A DNA stretch of 64,000 nt, from contig JASANG010003984.1 in the NCBI GenBank assembly GCA_030248215.1, positions 248,001 through 312,000 of the forward strand, given 5' to 3'. Below are positions 27,101 to 42,100 of this stretch, piece by piece (position 1 is the stretch's first letter; every line of letters starts with the position of its first letter). This DNA comes from Enoplolaimus lenunculus (Eukaryota; Nematoda; Enoplea; Enoplida; Thoracostomopsidae). Below the pieces are notes generated by a model, which did not search any database, was not told the origin of the DNA, and saw nothing but the letters and a program-made list of their open reading frames with translations. Made by a program: the position numbers and the translations under genes.

Positions 27101-30100
27101 GCCGTCCGTCACTGTCCCTCACCCGTACGACGCCGTCCGTCACTGTCCCTCACCCGTACGGCGCCGTTCGTCACTGCTCTCACCCGTACGGCGCCGTCCG
27201 TCCCTGTCCCTCACCCGTACGGCGCCGTCCGTCACCGTTCGTTACAATACGTTATCATACGTGAGTTATTTGCGTACGATACCGCACGGTGACGGACAGC
27301 GCCGCACGGTGACGGACGGTACCGTGCGAGTGACGAACGGTGCCGCACGTCAACAAAAGTATAGCGCAACCCAACAGTCACAAGATTAGTCATTTTTCTC
27401 GTTCTTCCAGAAACTATATAAGCCTCGTGTGTTAGGCAACATATCATCTGTTGCATTTAGACCCATGTATATATATACACACATATATATGTATATAAAG
27501 TCTGGCCTTTTCTAATCCATAATCCTGGTGGCACCCTTGCCTGTTCCTAAATTATAGGATTACCAGTTACGGGCACAGAATAGAGGTAGACATTAGGGGG
27601 TATTAATAATCATACCAACTTAAACAAATGGTCATGTATGACTCACTGGGGCCTTGGTATGTCTTGAACGATGAAGTAGGGTAATATGATTGTGATTTAA
27701 CTCAACGCTACAATTAACGGAAAGGATGCGACAGGGGACATCCCCTACGGACGTCTTAAACTCTCCTGATATCACATTATGATGACAGCAAATACTGATC
27801 CTAAGTTTGAATAATTGGCCCATATAAAGATCAGGGGCGGAATGTTTTTCTGTGTGTTTAGAATAGAGTAAGCTTAAGGTTTAGACTATTTTTTTTGCCT
27901 GGCTTAGGCTTAGGCTTACGCTTAGGCTTATGCTTAGGAATATGCTCATTCTTATGTTTTGGCTTAAGCTTAGGCTTAAGCTTAGGCTAAGGAATATGCT
28001 TATAATACTGTTCCGCCCCCGTTCTTTCATTTGGCCGAAAAACATTTTCTTGCCCCACGTCTACTTGGCTTGTCTAGCAGAGGCGGATCCAAAAATTTGG
28101 GACGGGGAGCAGGCGGGCTGGCACATGTTATGAAACGCAAAAATTGTAAGGTAGAAACCTTTTCATTTTATCACCAAAAAATTTCGGAGGGCTTAAAATT
28201 GTAAGGTAGCGACCTTACCATTTTATCACAAATAATTGTTTGAGAAAAATTGTATGTTTTACAAAAAATTTTCCGAGAGGAAAAAATTGTAAGGTAAGAA
28301 CCTTACCATATTATTACAAAAAATTTCTGACGGGGGGCGTACGCCCCGTCTCACCCCTCCTCTGGATCCGCTAGTCCCTCTAGTAAAAAATTAAAGATAA
28401 CCAAGATTTCATTTCGAATCGAGTTTTATATAGCCATAAGCTCAACTGTTTCGTGCAGGTGAGTGAGAAATTTTTTTTGACGTCTAACATCCAGTAGGTT
28501 ATTGTAAAGGGTAGAAAAATGAGTTTGTCGACTTTTCAAATATTTCGAGAGATACAGTTTCCTACGCTGCCTACCTTGTATTTAAACCTGTGGACAGCGT
28601 AACGCGCTAGCTACATACTGCGAAAACCGCTTCCAGAATAAGTAAGCAAGAATGTAAATTGATTTTAATCAAAATGACCTGGGCCCATATTCTCAAATGC
28701 GTATAGCACCTATCATCAGTTACGGTAGGTTTTCAAACTGACGAACAACTGCACTTGCAGATTTGAAAATTGGTGCAAAAGTAGGACTAATCAAACGCGA
28801 ACAATGTGCTGAATTTCGAACCTCACCATCCGCTGGTTTCAAAGTTACAGAACATATTATTCACTGGTGATAGGTGCAATGCACATTTGAGAATACGGGC
28901 TCTGGTTCTCGCTTTAGGTGGTAAATTTTAAATATATGCAAAAAGGATGCCGAGTTTACTACGACATGAGTATAAATTAAAAATTAACAAAACCAAAAAT
29001 TTACATAATTAAGTTTAGGTTCATGCGCCTTTTGGTTCATATACATTTTTGAGCCACAAAATTAACCTGTTTTGGCAATTTTTGCATTGGTTTAAGTCAG
29101 GGTGTGACCGGATATCCGGTTCCGGTATCCGGTATAAACCTACCGGATACCGGATATTTACAGTTGTGTTTACAGTTGTGGTGCCGAGTATCACAAAATG
29201 CTTTTTACAAGCCCAATATCCGGTATCCGGTTCCTGTTCCGGTAAAAAATTTAATATCCGTATCCGGTTCCGGTATCCCGTAAATTAATATCCAGTCGCA
29301 TCCTAGTTTAAGCTATATACCCTTTTCACTCAAATACCAGTATCACGCGAAACGAAACCGCTAACTCTAAAATCAAATCTCGGTCAGTATGATCAACAAC
29401 AACAAAGTATAAGTCAAGCCAATACAAGTTTCCTCGTTGATTTAAAATTTTAAACACATACAAGAAATTAAACTTGAACGAAATTAAACTCAAAGACGCC
29501 TGTATTTTTCAAAGACGAACCCAATTCCGTGGCCCCACAATCAAAAAAAATACCATTTCAGTAATTCGTTTCATTACCAGTTGACAAAAACCATAGACAC
29601 TTTTACAGGCGTAACAATTAACGTTTCGCCTATACCTAAATGGACAAAAATAAATATATTTCATCACTCGTGGGTACGCTCGAATAATTATTTTCAAGCT
29701 ATACCCTTTCGAAATCAAATCCTAGCTATAAGCTTGTGTGTGGCCAGCCAAAGCTTTGAACATCAACATCAGTGGCAACTCAAAGAACGCCTCTAAACTA
29801 GTGAATCGCAGTTGATATGGTCATAATGTACGACTAAGACGGAATTTTGACGTCCCATGCAAGCAGTAGATAGAAAGTTGTCGTAGGATAGCAGAGAAAG
29901 ACAGACACAAGAGAGGAAACGCCGCATCATTTTGAGCCACGTGACGACCGTGGGATATATTCAGTGTCGGGGCACGCTAGGGTAGGGTCCCATAAAGATT
30001 CCGGGGTGGAGGTGCGATGATTAAAATATTTTTCAAATTGTTTATTTAAAATCTTGTTACTGTGGGGACCCTTCAACGAGGTGCCCCCACTACAAATGCG

Positions 30101-33100
30101 GGGGTATGACAGGCGGCTTGCACTGGCCAGGGATACATTATAGTAATCAAAAAAACGGGACTGAGCGAAACGAGCGAGATGCCAAACGCAATTTTAGTAC
30201 TAAATCTTAATACAACATTTTGGCGTTGATCCTTGTCATGGGGGCATGGTCAGAGTGTGCCCCACGCCCTGTAGCAGCCAGTATGAATAAAGGTTTAGGG
30301 TCATTTGCGTACGATCAACAAGTTTGAGATTGGACAAAATCAGGCGGACTCTAGATTGTGTATGATATTTGCTTAACTTATGAGCTCAAATATGAGAGTT
30401 TCTAGTCGAGTATAGAACATTTTAAGCATTATGACATTTCACAGTTTTATTCGATATTACATGCAGTCAGTGCCGGATCAGACAGGAGCGGAGACTCGCA
30501 CGTTTTAAAACTTCGGCGGTTTTTGTTTCAACCGGTTACGGTTGGGCCCCTTTAGGTGTGGGGGCCCACCAAATGGGGGTATGGGGGGTAACTGCTCCGG
30601 TCCTGCATACAGTTCCGCGGTTAGCCCGCCATACCTCCCAAGATAGAGATGTCCTTATCAACCATGAGGTTCGAAATACAAAATTTTAGCAGTAAACATT
30701 AAATTTATCCTTCAGTAGTAAAACTTGTAACTTTTACAGTGACCCCACCATAATTATCTCTGCTATTTGGCTAAAATACACACTGTCAGCTTCACATATA
30801 CCATTTGAATCGGAAAATTTTCACCACAACAACAAGGAGGGACATAACTACCCATACCCCTCCTGAATGTTTTGCTGAATGTATGTAACAAATACCGGCC
30901 AATGTAAAGAACACGGGCGAAACAGCATTATAATCATAGTCGTAAGCCTAAGCTTAAGCCTAAGCCCAAACCGAAGCCTAAGCCTAAGTGAAAACAACAC
31001 TTGAAGTAACCTAAGCTTACTCGAATGAGTGTGTCCAAAGTTCTTAATTACCAAAAATCTGAATTGACGTTTTTGTAAAATTGGTACCCCGGCACAACAA
31101 CTGTTAGTAATAAAGGCGGTCTTAAGGTCCGACTTTTGTTTTTGCCAAGTAAAGCGAAACCATCGGACTTTATCTCTAGCTACTTGCTTATCAGCATGGA
31201 CGCCGTAAAGTGTAGTCAAGGGGGTACATGTCACGCTAGCCCTGGGTCGAGTTAAAGAATTTCTATATAGGTAGGTGTACAGAGTCAAAAAATAAAAAAT
31301 CTACAGCTGTTGCAACGTATTTAAAACTTCGACCACTCGATCCAACTCGCAAACCCAAACCAAATATTCTAGCAGTGTTCCGAGCAAGCCTATAGCCAAG
31401 GGGCGGAGGACAGGGGGGGGGGTCGCCGTCGCCTGGAAAAATCTTGGCCCCCTAGACTATTTTCAACCCTGCTTTCAAGTCAACCAAATCCCTTGTATGC
31501 CCCTCCTGAAAAATTTGAACAGCAACGTGACCTGGCTACGGGCCTGGTTCCACCGAACTCGTCAACTTATCAAGCCGGGTTGTATGCCCGTAGGAACAAA
31601 TAGTTCAGACTAAATTTAGTTAAAAACATTTTAAAAACCTACTTCACAGTGTTGTAAAATTTAAAATTGAAATGTCCGTTGCGGGAAAATTTAAATGTTT
31701 TTGACGACGCCGCAGTACAACCAATCAGGTTTACTGTTAAACCAACTACGAGACTGTACCCACGCCCGTAAACCAGATCGGGATCAGGGGGTTGCTTCTA
31801 GTGAAAATTTTGACTCCCTATGAAACGTTTCAGTATTGATTCGTAAGAAACGGAAAACCCTTGTATGCAACTCGTGAAAAAATGATTAGTTCCTTAGAAC
31901 GCCGAGTTGGCTACATGCCTGGCCGTACCGAAATGGCAGGTGGAACGGGCCGGTGTCCGATCTCGAAGATGGGCGTTGCGAATATTTTAAAACGGGGATT
32001 AGTATGCCCTACGAAAATTTCAACGGGGGTTCGTCATGTTACAAACTGAGTATCAAAAAACTGTTTTACAAGTGTTCCAAAGGATGGTTGACCCCTAAAA
32101 CCCACTTCCCTGAAATGTCCTTGAGTCAAATTATTTTTCTATTCTACAGACAGGGTGCAGCCGGAATGACAAAATACCGGAACCGGAAAGATAAAAAATA
32201 CCGGAACCGGAGCCGGAATCGGAAAATAAAAGTACTTGTTATTGAAAAATGCATTTTAACGCTATTTTATCGTGTTTTAATGTAGTAAACACAACATTTA
32301 GAATGCTAAAATCCTGAAACATATGCAGTAGGTGGAAACATATGATAAATAACGGGGTATGGCACAGACTGAAAATTTCGGAAATACACGCTCAGACAAT
32401 TTTAGCAAACTAAGTAATAATAATAATATGCCAATTTTCTTTAAATTTTCAAATGAGAAAAATTTTCAATACCGAAAATACCACAAAAATTCCGACCGGA
32501 TTTATTACCGGAACCGGATAGTGAAAAATACCGGATTTCGCTACCGGAACCGGAATTATGGTTGCACCCTCTCTACAGAGGCGTTACATTATTCAATAAA
32601 TAGCTAACAATTTGCCAGGAGCCAAAACCTAATTGTTTTTAGATGCTTCACTCCTACCAATCCACATTTCACGGTTCACAGCTGAAAACATCCACATTGG
32701 ATTCAAGAACTTTTAAGAAATTCGAAACCGATGCCTTCTAAGCTCGTCAAGCCTTCGCGACACAAGCGTAGCCGCAATTTCTGTTCCTCAGAGTATAATA
32801 TTTTGTCATATATGATCCAGAGGGTTGTTATATAAAAGTCTTTTAAACGTGCTTATTTTTCGCTTCTGGAAAAGTTTCGTGGGCGGATCCCTGAGAACAT
32901 TTTTTGGTGATAAAATCATAAGCCTACCTTGCAATTTTTCGCTGCCTATGGCGTATATAGCATACAGTAAAAGTTGCGTTTCATAACATTTGACGGTAAA
33001 ACTTCTCGATCCACCTCTGCTAACACCAGGAACTGCTCATATCCCATAAGAAAAACCTAAACCTACTCAATCACCCGGTCTAAACCAAATTTGCCTGTTT

Positions 33101-36100
33101 TTATGCTTAGAAAAAGCAGCCTCTGGTTATAAAACTCTCACAGACAAATCAAATATATTACCTTAAACCTCACGACAATACCGACGCGCAGGGTTGTTTT
33201 TTCCGGAAAAAATGATGACCGGAAAAAATGAATTAAAAATGAAAAAAATGAAAAAATTAATTCTTTGTCTGAGTGATCGGTTATCCCACCCTTAGCCATA
33301 GTTTGCCCAAAATGCTTGCATTTTGATAGTTTTTGCATGTTTGAGCTTCTGATGACATCCTCTGATCATTCCATGCCCAAATGTGAATTTTTGAAATATT
33401 CGATTTTTAAGGCCATAAGTTCAGCCCCCTGCGACCCAAAAATTTGTTTTCGATAAGTTGGTCAAATTATATATCACTGACTCGTTTAGGCAGACATCTG
33501 ATTGGGAAACATTTAACAATATTCGTCTTAGCTCCGCAACCTGTGTCAAATGGTATAAAATTTGTATAATTTTTCTACAAAAGATGTTGAGTCCAATAGA
33601 GGAATTTGAGACCTTAAAATTGTTATTTTTAAAAAACTTAAGTTTTGGCGTTGAATAATCTGAGAAGGTCATCAGAACGTCAAAAAACTCATGAGTTGAG
33701 AGAGCTAAACAAGTCACACTGGTTTTTTTGTAAGTATATATTAAATCCCAAGATACTTTTGTGTTTTTTTTTCTGACATCGAAGCCTCTCAATTGCTGCA
33801 ACCTCGGGAGCAAAGCGAGGTTGAAGCTAGACTAATTCTTGTGTCAAATCATACGGTAAAAGCAAGTTTTCAATTTTGAGCGCCTTAACTTTTGGCCCCA
33901 CTGTCGACGAAACCTGGTAAGTGAACCGAACAATATGCCTATGTAGTTTTACATTGAATCACGTGGCAAAGTTTCAATTCTGAAATTCATTTATATATTC
34001 GTATACTGCAATTTTCGCGCTTTTCGGATATATAATTTATGATGGTAGACATATACACACGGCCACTTTTAATGTGTTGCAAGAAAATTAGTTACATGTC
34101 ATCTAAAAACGTTATTTTAAATGATATTTAGTTGCAAATTATATTTAAGAATCGTTTAATATTTTTCCATTTTTCCCACCCCCCTCGCAAAAAAATGGAA
34201 AAAATGAAAAAACAAACATTTTTTCCGGTAATTTTTTTCCAGCCAACCACCCTGCCGACGGGACACGATTCGGATGGGGGTGTACGAACGCTTTAAAAAA
34301 GAATTCTATGCTAAGAAAGTCGCATTATCCCCTCTGTAAAACTTCCTGCTCCCTCTAGCAATAATTATTAACCATGCTGGGATGCGCCAAGTTTGCGAGG
34401 AAGAGTGGCCAGACAGCCTTAAAACGGACTTTATGTTTTTCCAGTTGGGCTAAGCTTTATTAAAACATTGCTAACGATTTGTTTGCTAATGTCATACCAA
34501 AAAAAGCAATATTTTAGACGCATTATCGAAGTAGGCTCCAACCTGTGTAGTTTTCGGATGACAGCTCCAAACGGGTTACATACAGGCGCAGGTTTTCAGC
34601 AGACTTAACCAAAATTTTGTGTTAATATTCAGGGCCAATGTAAATGACAGGGGTGGAACTGTATTATAAGCGTATTCCTAAGCCTAAGCCTAAGCGTAAG
34701 CCTAAGCCTAAGCCTAAGCCTAAGCTTAAGCCTAAGCCTAAGCCTAAGCCTAAGCTTAAGCCTAAGCCTAAGCCTAAGCTTAAGCCTAAGCCTAAGCGTA
34801 CGAATGAGCATATTCCTACGCCTAAACGTAAGAATGAGCATATTATTAAGCCTAAGCCTAAGCCTAAGCGTAACAATGAGCATATTTCTATGCCTAAGAC
34901 TAAGCCTAAGCCTAAGCTTAAGCCAAAACAAAAAATCACTCTAAAATTTAGGCTTACACTATTGCAGTCCCACAGAAAAACGTCCCGCCTCTGATCTTTA
35001 CATGGGCCACTTTCAGTATACTAAAATTGAGTTTGGCTTTTCGCTCGCGAGCTTTTCTTTCACTATTATATATCGCCCGCGTTTCCAGTTTAAAAATTTC
35101 TAGATCCACCATTAACAATGCTGTCTAAATATACGCTTTTCCGGTGCAAAAAATACCCGGTAATAAAGCCCACAACCTCACACAAGTGTCAGATGGTAAT
35201 CTTGATAGATGAAAACTCATTGGCTGGTTAGTTATAAGATTGCAGTGTGAGCCAATGAAAACCCTATTTTTATGCCTCAAACTTGACGGCTGACCTTTGC
35301 CAAATTATAAATCTGGTTTAGTTTTTTTTTGTTTCGGGCACGTAGTCTATTAAACCGGGACCCAAGGCCAGCTCAGAGCAAATTGAAATTCTTTCGCTTC
35401 GTCAGAAACCATTAATAGAGTTTCACTTTAAAAATTCAAGTTAAATCACGTATGCTTGTCTGTTAGTTCTTTGAAAACCTATTAATATATTGAACGGGTA
35501 ATAGAACTGATGTTTAGTTACCAGTGAGTTGATTTTAACTCAGAATGAGTTGAATCACTCAGTCTGAGTTAGGACTATCAGAACTCAGAATTTTGAGTTG
35601 AGTCAATTGTTTTTGAGTTAATTAATCAACGCACCCTGAGTCAACTCAACTTAGAGTAAATATCAACTTAACTCAGAGTAAGCTAATGTTTACTGATATT
35701 AATTCAGAAATAACCAACTCGCTAGCTGAATTGATTAATCAACTCATTGGAATTTACAGTGTAACTGGCTCCGGAGACCGGAGGACACGTATTGCATCGC
35801 AATACTCGCGGAAGTATGATCATAAAAATGTATATAGAGTTCAATTTAACCCACAGCAAAGCTTTTCAAAAAGCCGCCTCTATATGGTACTGCTCAACTT
35901 AAAAACATCGACTTCAACTGAAACCATTATATTTTTATGAACCATTAAGTGTCTTATACATTTTTCGCTTTAGAAAATGAAAAAAGCACTCAATATAGGT
36001 ACAGTGCAAAATTGAAGCTTAAAACGTTTAGTACAACCAAGAGTGGATGATACAAGAGTGTGCAACTCTTTGGATTCTGCATGGTATAAAATGTACCACC

Positions 36101-39100
36101 GGGTATTGCGTTTTTGGCCGACCCTGCTTGTTTAGAAGAGGGGGGGTCGCTGTTACAAGCAATAACCCTAAATTAAACTATAAACGAAGTAATTTTTGTT
36201 GTCGAATACATAAAAATGTCATGGTTCGCACAGGTTGTTTCCCCCATAAAGAGGGGTCGGTCAAAAATGCAACGCTTGCCGGTGAATTCTTTTCTACTCA
36301 GAATGTACCCAGTTGCATACTCTTGTTGAAGTATGCATCATCCACTCTTGGTGCAACCAAGATTGAGATGCTTCGCTTGCAGTTTAATTTAGGGTTATTG
36401 TATGTGACAGCGACCACCCCCCATCTAAATAAGGTGGTTGGCCAAAAACGCAACGCCCGGTGGTACATTTTGTATCATGCGGAATGTTTTGCTTACAATA
36501 CGCCCCACCCTACTTCAATCAAGCAATTTTTCAATTTGTTATTACTTTTAACTCAACTCTAACCATATTTACTCAATTGAGCACAGTGAAGGTCTGCTTC
36601 CGACTCCGATTGAATTTTTGACGGACAGACGTTCCGGAAATTTCTGCAGTGAAATTTTTACTTTTTTTTGCAAAAGTTTTATCCTTTAGTTTATGAGTTT
36701 GAGCAATTTTAGAAGCTGTAATTGCCGAGAAATCTCAAAGAATAACCTTATTAAAATTAATTTGTTGATAAACACTTTGCAAATTTATTGTCGTATAAAA
36801 ATAGCAAATCCAACATCAGCTTTGTTAACTTTGTTCCGTAACTTACATATTTCACAAGTTACTTATCTACCACCTTTACTCAAAAACCTACTTTATTAAT
36901 GTTTTTTGTAACTTCACACTTACGATAAACGCTGAGTTTGATTTCAATGCCGGAAATTGCAAATATTTATCTGATTTCAACCATTTCAAACCTGTAATGC
37001 AACTCAGTTTTAGATTTCAAGTCCAACAACCAACCGAAATCCATTAATATATACATGAAGAAAAGATGGGGGGTCATATATCTGCCCGAAAATTTGCTAA
37101 CACTCAAAAATGACCGATTAACAATTGATGACAATGGCAACATTGCAGAGATAAACTTTTCTCGCTCGCTACGGTCGCTTTGCTCAAAAACTTACCGTTA
37201 AAGTGTGCTCTTCTGGCGAAATAAACTCACAGCATACGCCAACTGCTCAAAATCAAGGCTAATATCGGTTTCAAATCACTTCTATTTTTAATATTTCAGT
37301 TTGTGTATCTTTAAATTGTAAATTCATCTAAGATATGCAGATAAAAACTGTATGGCTGGTAAATTTAGAGAATAAAACTTTAATGAACGCTATTATACAA
37401 TACGACCCAATCAACTGCAACCAAAAATATATGCCACCCTAAACTGAGTTTGATTATCATCCAATCAAAATAACTGCCAGGGTGAGAGGCGCGTGGGGTG
37501 GTGGTCAACAAGGTATGGCCACTGTTAATTCGTTCTGTCAGGTAAATAACACTTCTTGATTGAAGCATTGCTTATGATTTGCCAGGTTATCTTAAGAACA
37601 ACTATGTTTTTTTCGACTCTGGCCCTCGCTTACTGTGCAAAAAGCTGAATAGGTTACAGTTTGATAATTCTTTGAAATCCAATATAAGTTCTTCAAAATT
37701 ATCCTTATTCAAAACCACAACAGACAGTCGTAGCAAGAGTGGCTTGTTAGGATTTCATTTCAACGCGATATATTTTGAATAACGAAATTATGAGCAGTAA
37801 ACATAGTGAGCAAGAAAAGTTTTATTTCCGGTTAAATATCCGACAAAAAAACACCCGATATCCGTTTCCAGTTGTGGTAAAAAATTCACCATTCCGGTTA
37901 AATATCCGACACAAAACACCCGATATCCATATCCAGTTGTGGTAAAAAATTCACGATTCCGGTAAATATCCGACACAAAACACCCGATATCCGTATCCAG
38001 TTGTGGTAAAAAATTCACGATTCCGGTAAATATCCGACACAAAACACCCGATATCCGTATCCAGTTGTGGTAAAAAATTCACGATTCCGGTAAATATCCG
38101 ACAAAAAACACCCGATATCCGTATCCAGTTGTGGTAAAAAATTCACGATTCCGGTAAATATCCGACACAAAACACCCGATATCCGTATCCAGTTGTGGTA
38201 AAAAATTCACGATTCCGGTAAATATCCGACACAAAACACCCGATATCCGTATCCAGTTGTGGTAAAAAATTCACGATTCCGGTAAATATCCGACACAAAA
38301 CACCCGATATCCGTATCCAGTTGTGGTAAAAAATTCACGATTCCGGTAAATATCCGACACAAAACACCCGATATCCGTATCCAGTTGTGGTAAAAAATTC
38401 ACGATTCCGGTAAATATCCGACACAAAACACCCGATATCCGTATCCAGTTGTGGTAAAAAATTCACGATTCCGGTAAATATCCGACACAAAACACCCGAT
38501 ATCCGTATCCAGTTGTGGTAAAAAATTCACGATTCCGGTAAATATCCGACACAAAACACCCGATATCCGTATCCAGTTGTGGTAAAAAATTCACGACGTG
38601 GCAAGACAATATGTCCCTGATCTATACATGGACCATGCTTTCATAGATTTAACGGACGAATGGCCACAAGCAACAACTTGAATACGGTATGGATAATGAG
38701 AAATTTAACGATTAATCCGAAACTTTATTTTTTCACAAATTTAATATATTGTTTTTTGAACTTTAATATAAATTTTTTCGCAATTCTAAGTGAAATTTTC
38801 AACAAGAAACCTCTTGAAACAATCCTGCAGCCAGAAGAGCACATTGGGGCTCAGCCGCTAGAATGGAAGAATGCGAGAACGTCAAGAAAGTTTTCAACCT
38901 TACTTATGTTAGTCATCGAAAACCCTTGTATGTCCCTCCTGAAAAATGTTAAGCGCCCAAGAAACGTTTTAGCTAACAGCACAAATAACCCGCATGATTG
39001 ACGGAATTGTGCACATTTTTCGCATTTTGTCTACCATAGGTACTTGCGACCCGAGTTTAAAGCATCACAGCTGATTACCAACAGTGGACAATAATCATTG

Positions 39101-42100
39101 TTTAACAAGAGTGTGCAACTGGATACATTCTGTTTAATACAAAATAATGTGTACCCAGCAACACGTTGCGTTTTTGGACTACCCTTTTCAATTTCAAACA
39201 ATAAAATATATGCTTTTAAAACACATGCTAATTCTACGTTTTAAACATCAACTACCCTCTAATCAAGAGCGAGGGAGCAAAACCGTAACGCCCGGTGGTA
39301 CATTTTATAGAACACGATTTTTGGCATGTTTCAAACTCTTGTACCAGTGACCATCCCGTCTTAATGCTCTAACTCTTGCTGACGATAACTACTGCACACA
39401 TTTGAGAATACGGTCTTAGAGTTTAATATTTTCCTAAATACATTTTTGGTACCAACCTATTTTCATGAGCTTATCTTTCTTAACAAAACCTGCTGATCGA
39501 GAATTCTGGCAAAATGCAAAGCCATACACGTTCAACTGTACCCATTCCAGGTGCGAAGTTATACGCACTAAAACCAAAACAGCCTAAACTTTCTAAATAT
39601 ATTTAAAAATTTACAGAATTCAACCGTAGAATATCGCGAACTAAGCGAATAAATATTTTAAGTTATAAAACTCGAATAGCACCGGTACCCATCTGGAGAC
39701 AACCTAAAGCCTAAATTCCTACCGGTAGTTTTTGAATTAAAGCTCTTGTTCACATGGGGGGGGAGATGAACCCTAATGTGGCGTCATTAATGCGCCGTTT
39801 AGTGCAGGAACCAACGACAGAAACGGGCTTTTACTGAAATACATAGCTAATAGCAACGTTTAGAAAGCTAACAGGTGTAAAAAGAATACGTAAACAACAA
39901 ACAGTTGTATTTTGGTTACTTACCTTTATCGTGAACATATCCAGCGATTGTAATCCCAAGGCCTTGTGTTGGTCCATCGCGGTCCAGTGTCACTTGATGG
40001 ACGGTTGCATCAGCCGGAATCCCGCCGTCTGTTCGAAATGTTGAGCCGTTCTATAATAAAACAAATTTGTCTCAATGTCTGCGCCTTTATTCTCAAATGT
40101 GTATAGCGCACCTTATAACACCAGGCTGGTGGGTGCATTGTAATTTTCAGGGAGTTGATTTCAACTCAGACTGAGTTGAATCAGTCAGCCTGAGTTAGGA
40201 CTATCACAACTCATGAGTTGATACAACTCATTCTGACTTCATTAATCAAGTTTCTCGGAACCAATTCAACTCAGAGTGAGCATTAACTCACAAGTTGAAT
40301 CAGTCAGCGTGAGTTAGGACTATCACAACTCATGAGTTGATACAACTCATTCTGACTTCATTAATCAAGTTTCTCGGAACCAATTCAACTCAGAGTGAGC
40401 ATTAACTCACAAGTTGAATCAGTCAGCCTGACTTAGGACTATCACAACTCATGAGTTGATACAACTCATTCTGACTTCATTAATCAAGTTTCTCGGAACC
40501 AATTCAACTCAGAGTGAGCATTATAACTCAACTCAGAGTGAGTTAATAAAGTTTACTGTAATTAACTCAGAAATAAATTAACTTTCCGTCTGAGTTAACT
40601 AATTAACTCGTTGGAATTTACAGTGTAATGATAGCTTTTGTAACTGTTGAACAGGGATGGGTGGTCTCGGCTAAAAAACCGAGGCCGAGACCTCGAAGAC
40701 CGGCCGTGAAAATCTTGTTCTTAGTTCATTTTTGGTCATCATCGAAAAAAATTTAAACCTTTCAATATAAATTATTTCTATTGATTTTTACGTAGTTTTT
40801 GGTGTTTTTTATTGTTTTTTGTATTTTTCACAGCAGTGTTGAAGCAGCAAATGACGTTATTCGAAATTCAGCCGATTTTTCACATTTGATTTGCCGTACT
40901 TCTGTGCAATTTTAAAGATTTACAATTGCATAAGTTCGTCAGTTTGTGAAACCTACGACTACCTGGTGATAGGTGCTATACGCATTTGAGAATATGACCT
41001 GTGGTACAAATCAACTGCAATAAATTGAACTCACATTTCTTAACATCTAACAGTTCGATTAATTGTAAGAATTTTATTACTTAAGGTATTTTCCGATCTC
41101 TTAATTAGAAACAATTGAATTTAGAGTGGCCCCGCCAATCAGAATTAAGCACAAACATTAATTCGGATTGGGTTTAAGGTTTTTAGAATTAGGGTGGCGC
41201 TATACCTTCGATGACGTCCGGTGCCGCCCGTCACCGTACGTCACGTTGCAGTATTGTACGTGAATTACTAATGTACGATACCATACGGTGACGGACGGCG
41301 CCGGACGGCACCGCACCCACCCTAAGAAGTAATTTTATTCCATACAAATTCTAAGTGTATAGAAATATGTTTCAAACTGCAAGCTAACAATTTTGCTTCT
41401 AAGCAGAACACTCGGGCTAAAGCTTTAATGGTCTACAACACTTGCAAGGACGTCTGCAGAAACTTCAAAATTGATAAGAATAAAACATATGTTACCATGT
41501 TACCAAAACTACTTTATCCAATTTTTATTAATTTAATAATAATTTATTACCTACCATTCATGCCAATTACCAATTGGCCTAAGTCAACCTGCTATTCTGA
41601 GCAAATAGCAGTTTGACCTACTCCAAATAGTGATTATGAGATGTAGCAAAACAACAGTGATGTAAAACCAACACTGATTGGTTAACGGTAAAACATTTGT
41701 CCAAATAATCAATTCTGATTGGTCTATAAATTCAATACCAGTTTAGCCCAGACCAAACTGCTATTACATAAACTAGCAGATTGGCTTACGATAATTAGCA
41801 ATTGGACAGAATAGCAGATTGATACGCGACATATATACAAAGCCAGAAATTAGGAATACAATTTATAAAAGTACTAAATTCGACCAGTATGCTGTTTAAC
41901 GTACATTTTCAAACAAACCAAAATGAATAAAGAATTGACTATTACAAAATCGACAACAAATATTCATTACTTTATCATTATGATTACTTGCAAGTTTATT
42001 ATGAACAATTTTAGACATAACTAAATGTTGTTCTATTTAGTTCTACTAAATCAGGCTACTGTGCGTTTCCTCCAATTTTTATGGTTAAGGCCTTATCACC

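Larger units (their letters stand above)
24580..39923 (-). other. 15.3 kb intron E-F, MITE-rich
   Basis: Contents: hAT-like elements at 24721-25113, 26004-26190, 29098-29305, 30468-30605, 32151-32571, 33189-34254 and 34633-35008; a partial 75-bp duplication with TTAGGC-like runs (25600-25815); CCCGTAGCC copies near 26240-26382, 26838-27006, 31385-31546, 31763-31925 and 38830-38980; a GCGCTATACTT element (27044-27372); a TTAGGC-core element (27817-28036) and fragment (30896-31010); a GGCGGATCC element (about 28078-28375); an ATATTCTCAAATG copy (about 28683-28912); a CACTGTAAATT element (35522-35761); an ACCAAGAGTGG element (36036-36352); and a 64-bp array (37828-38595). Nothing supportable was seen in 36570-37820 or 39360-39920. 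Confidence 0.65.

Noticed and set aside
33421-33813. 130-codon minus-strand frame within the 1,066-bp hAT-like element
   Set aside because: I see no BED finger, catalytic or hATC-like pattern, and composition is that of AT-rich non-coding DNA.
34676-34925. TTAGGC-type array as a chromosome end or telomere relic
   Set aside because: It is bounded by transposon ends with matching flanks and recurs in other copies of the same element. It is internal to a gene.
34629-34994. Lys-Pro-rich and Leu/Gly-rich open frames
   Set aside because: They are translations of CCTAAG hexamer arrays inside a hAT-like MITE.
36047-36562. 171-codon plus-strand frame
   Set aside because: It spans a MITE with perfect inverted ends and a related fragment, so the sequence is explained by repeats.
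37828-38595. Regularly spaced repeats that could suggest a CRISPR array
   Set aside because: There are no unique spacers; the whole 64-bp unit is repeated. The genome is eukaryotic.
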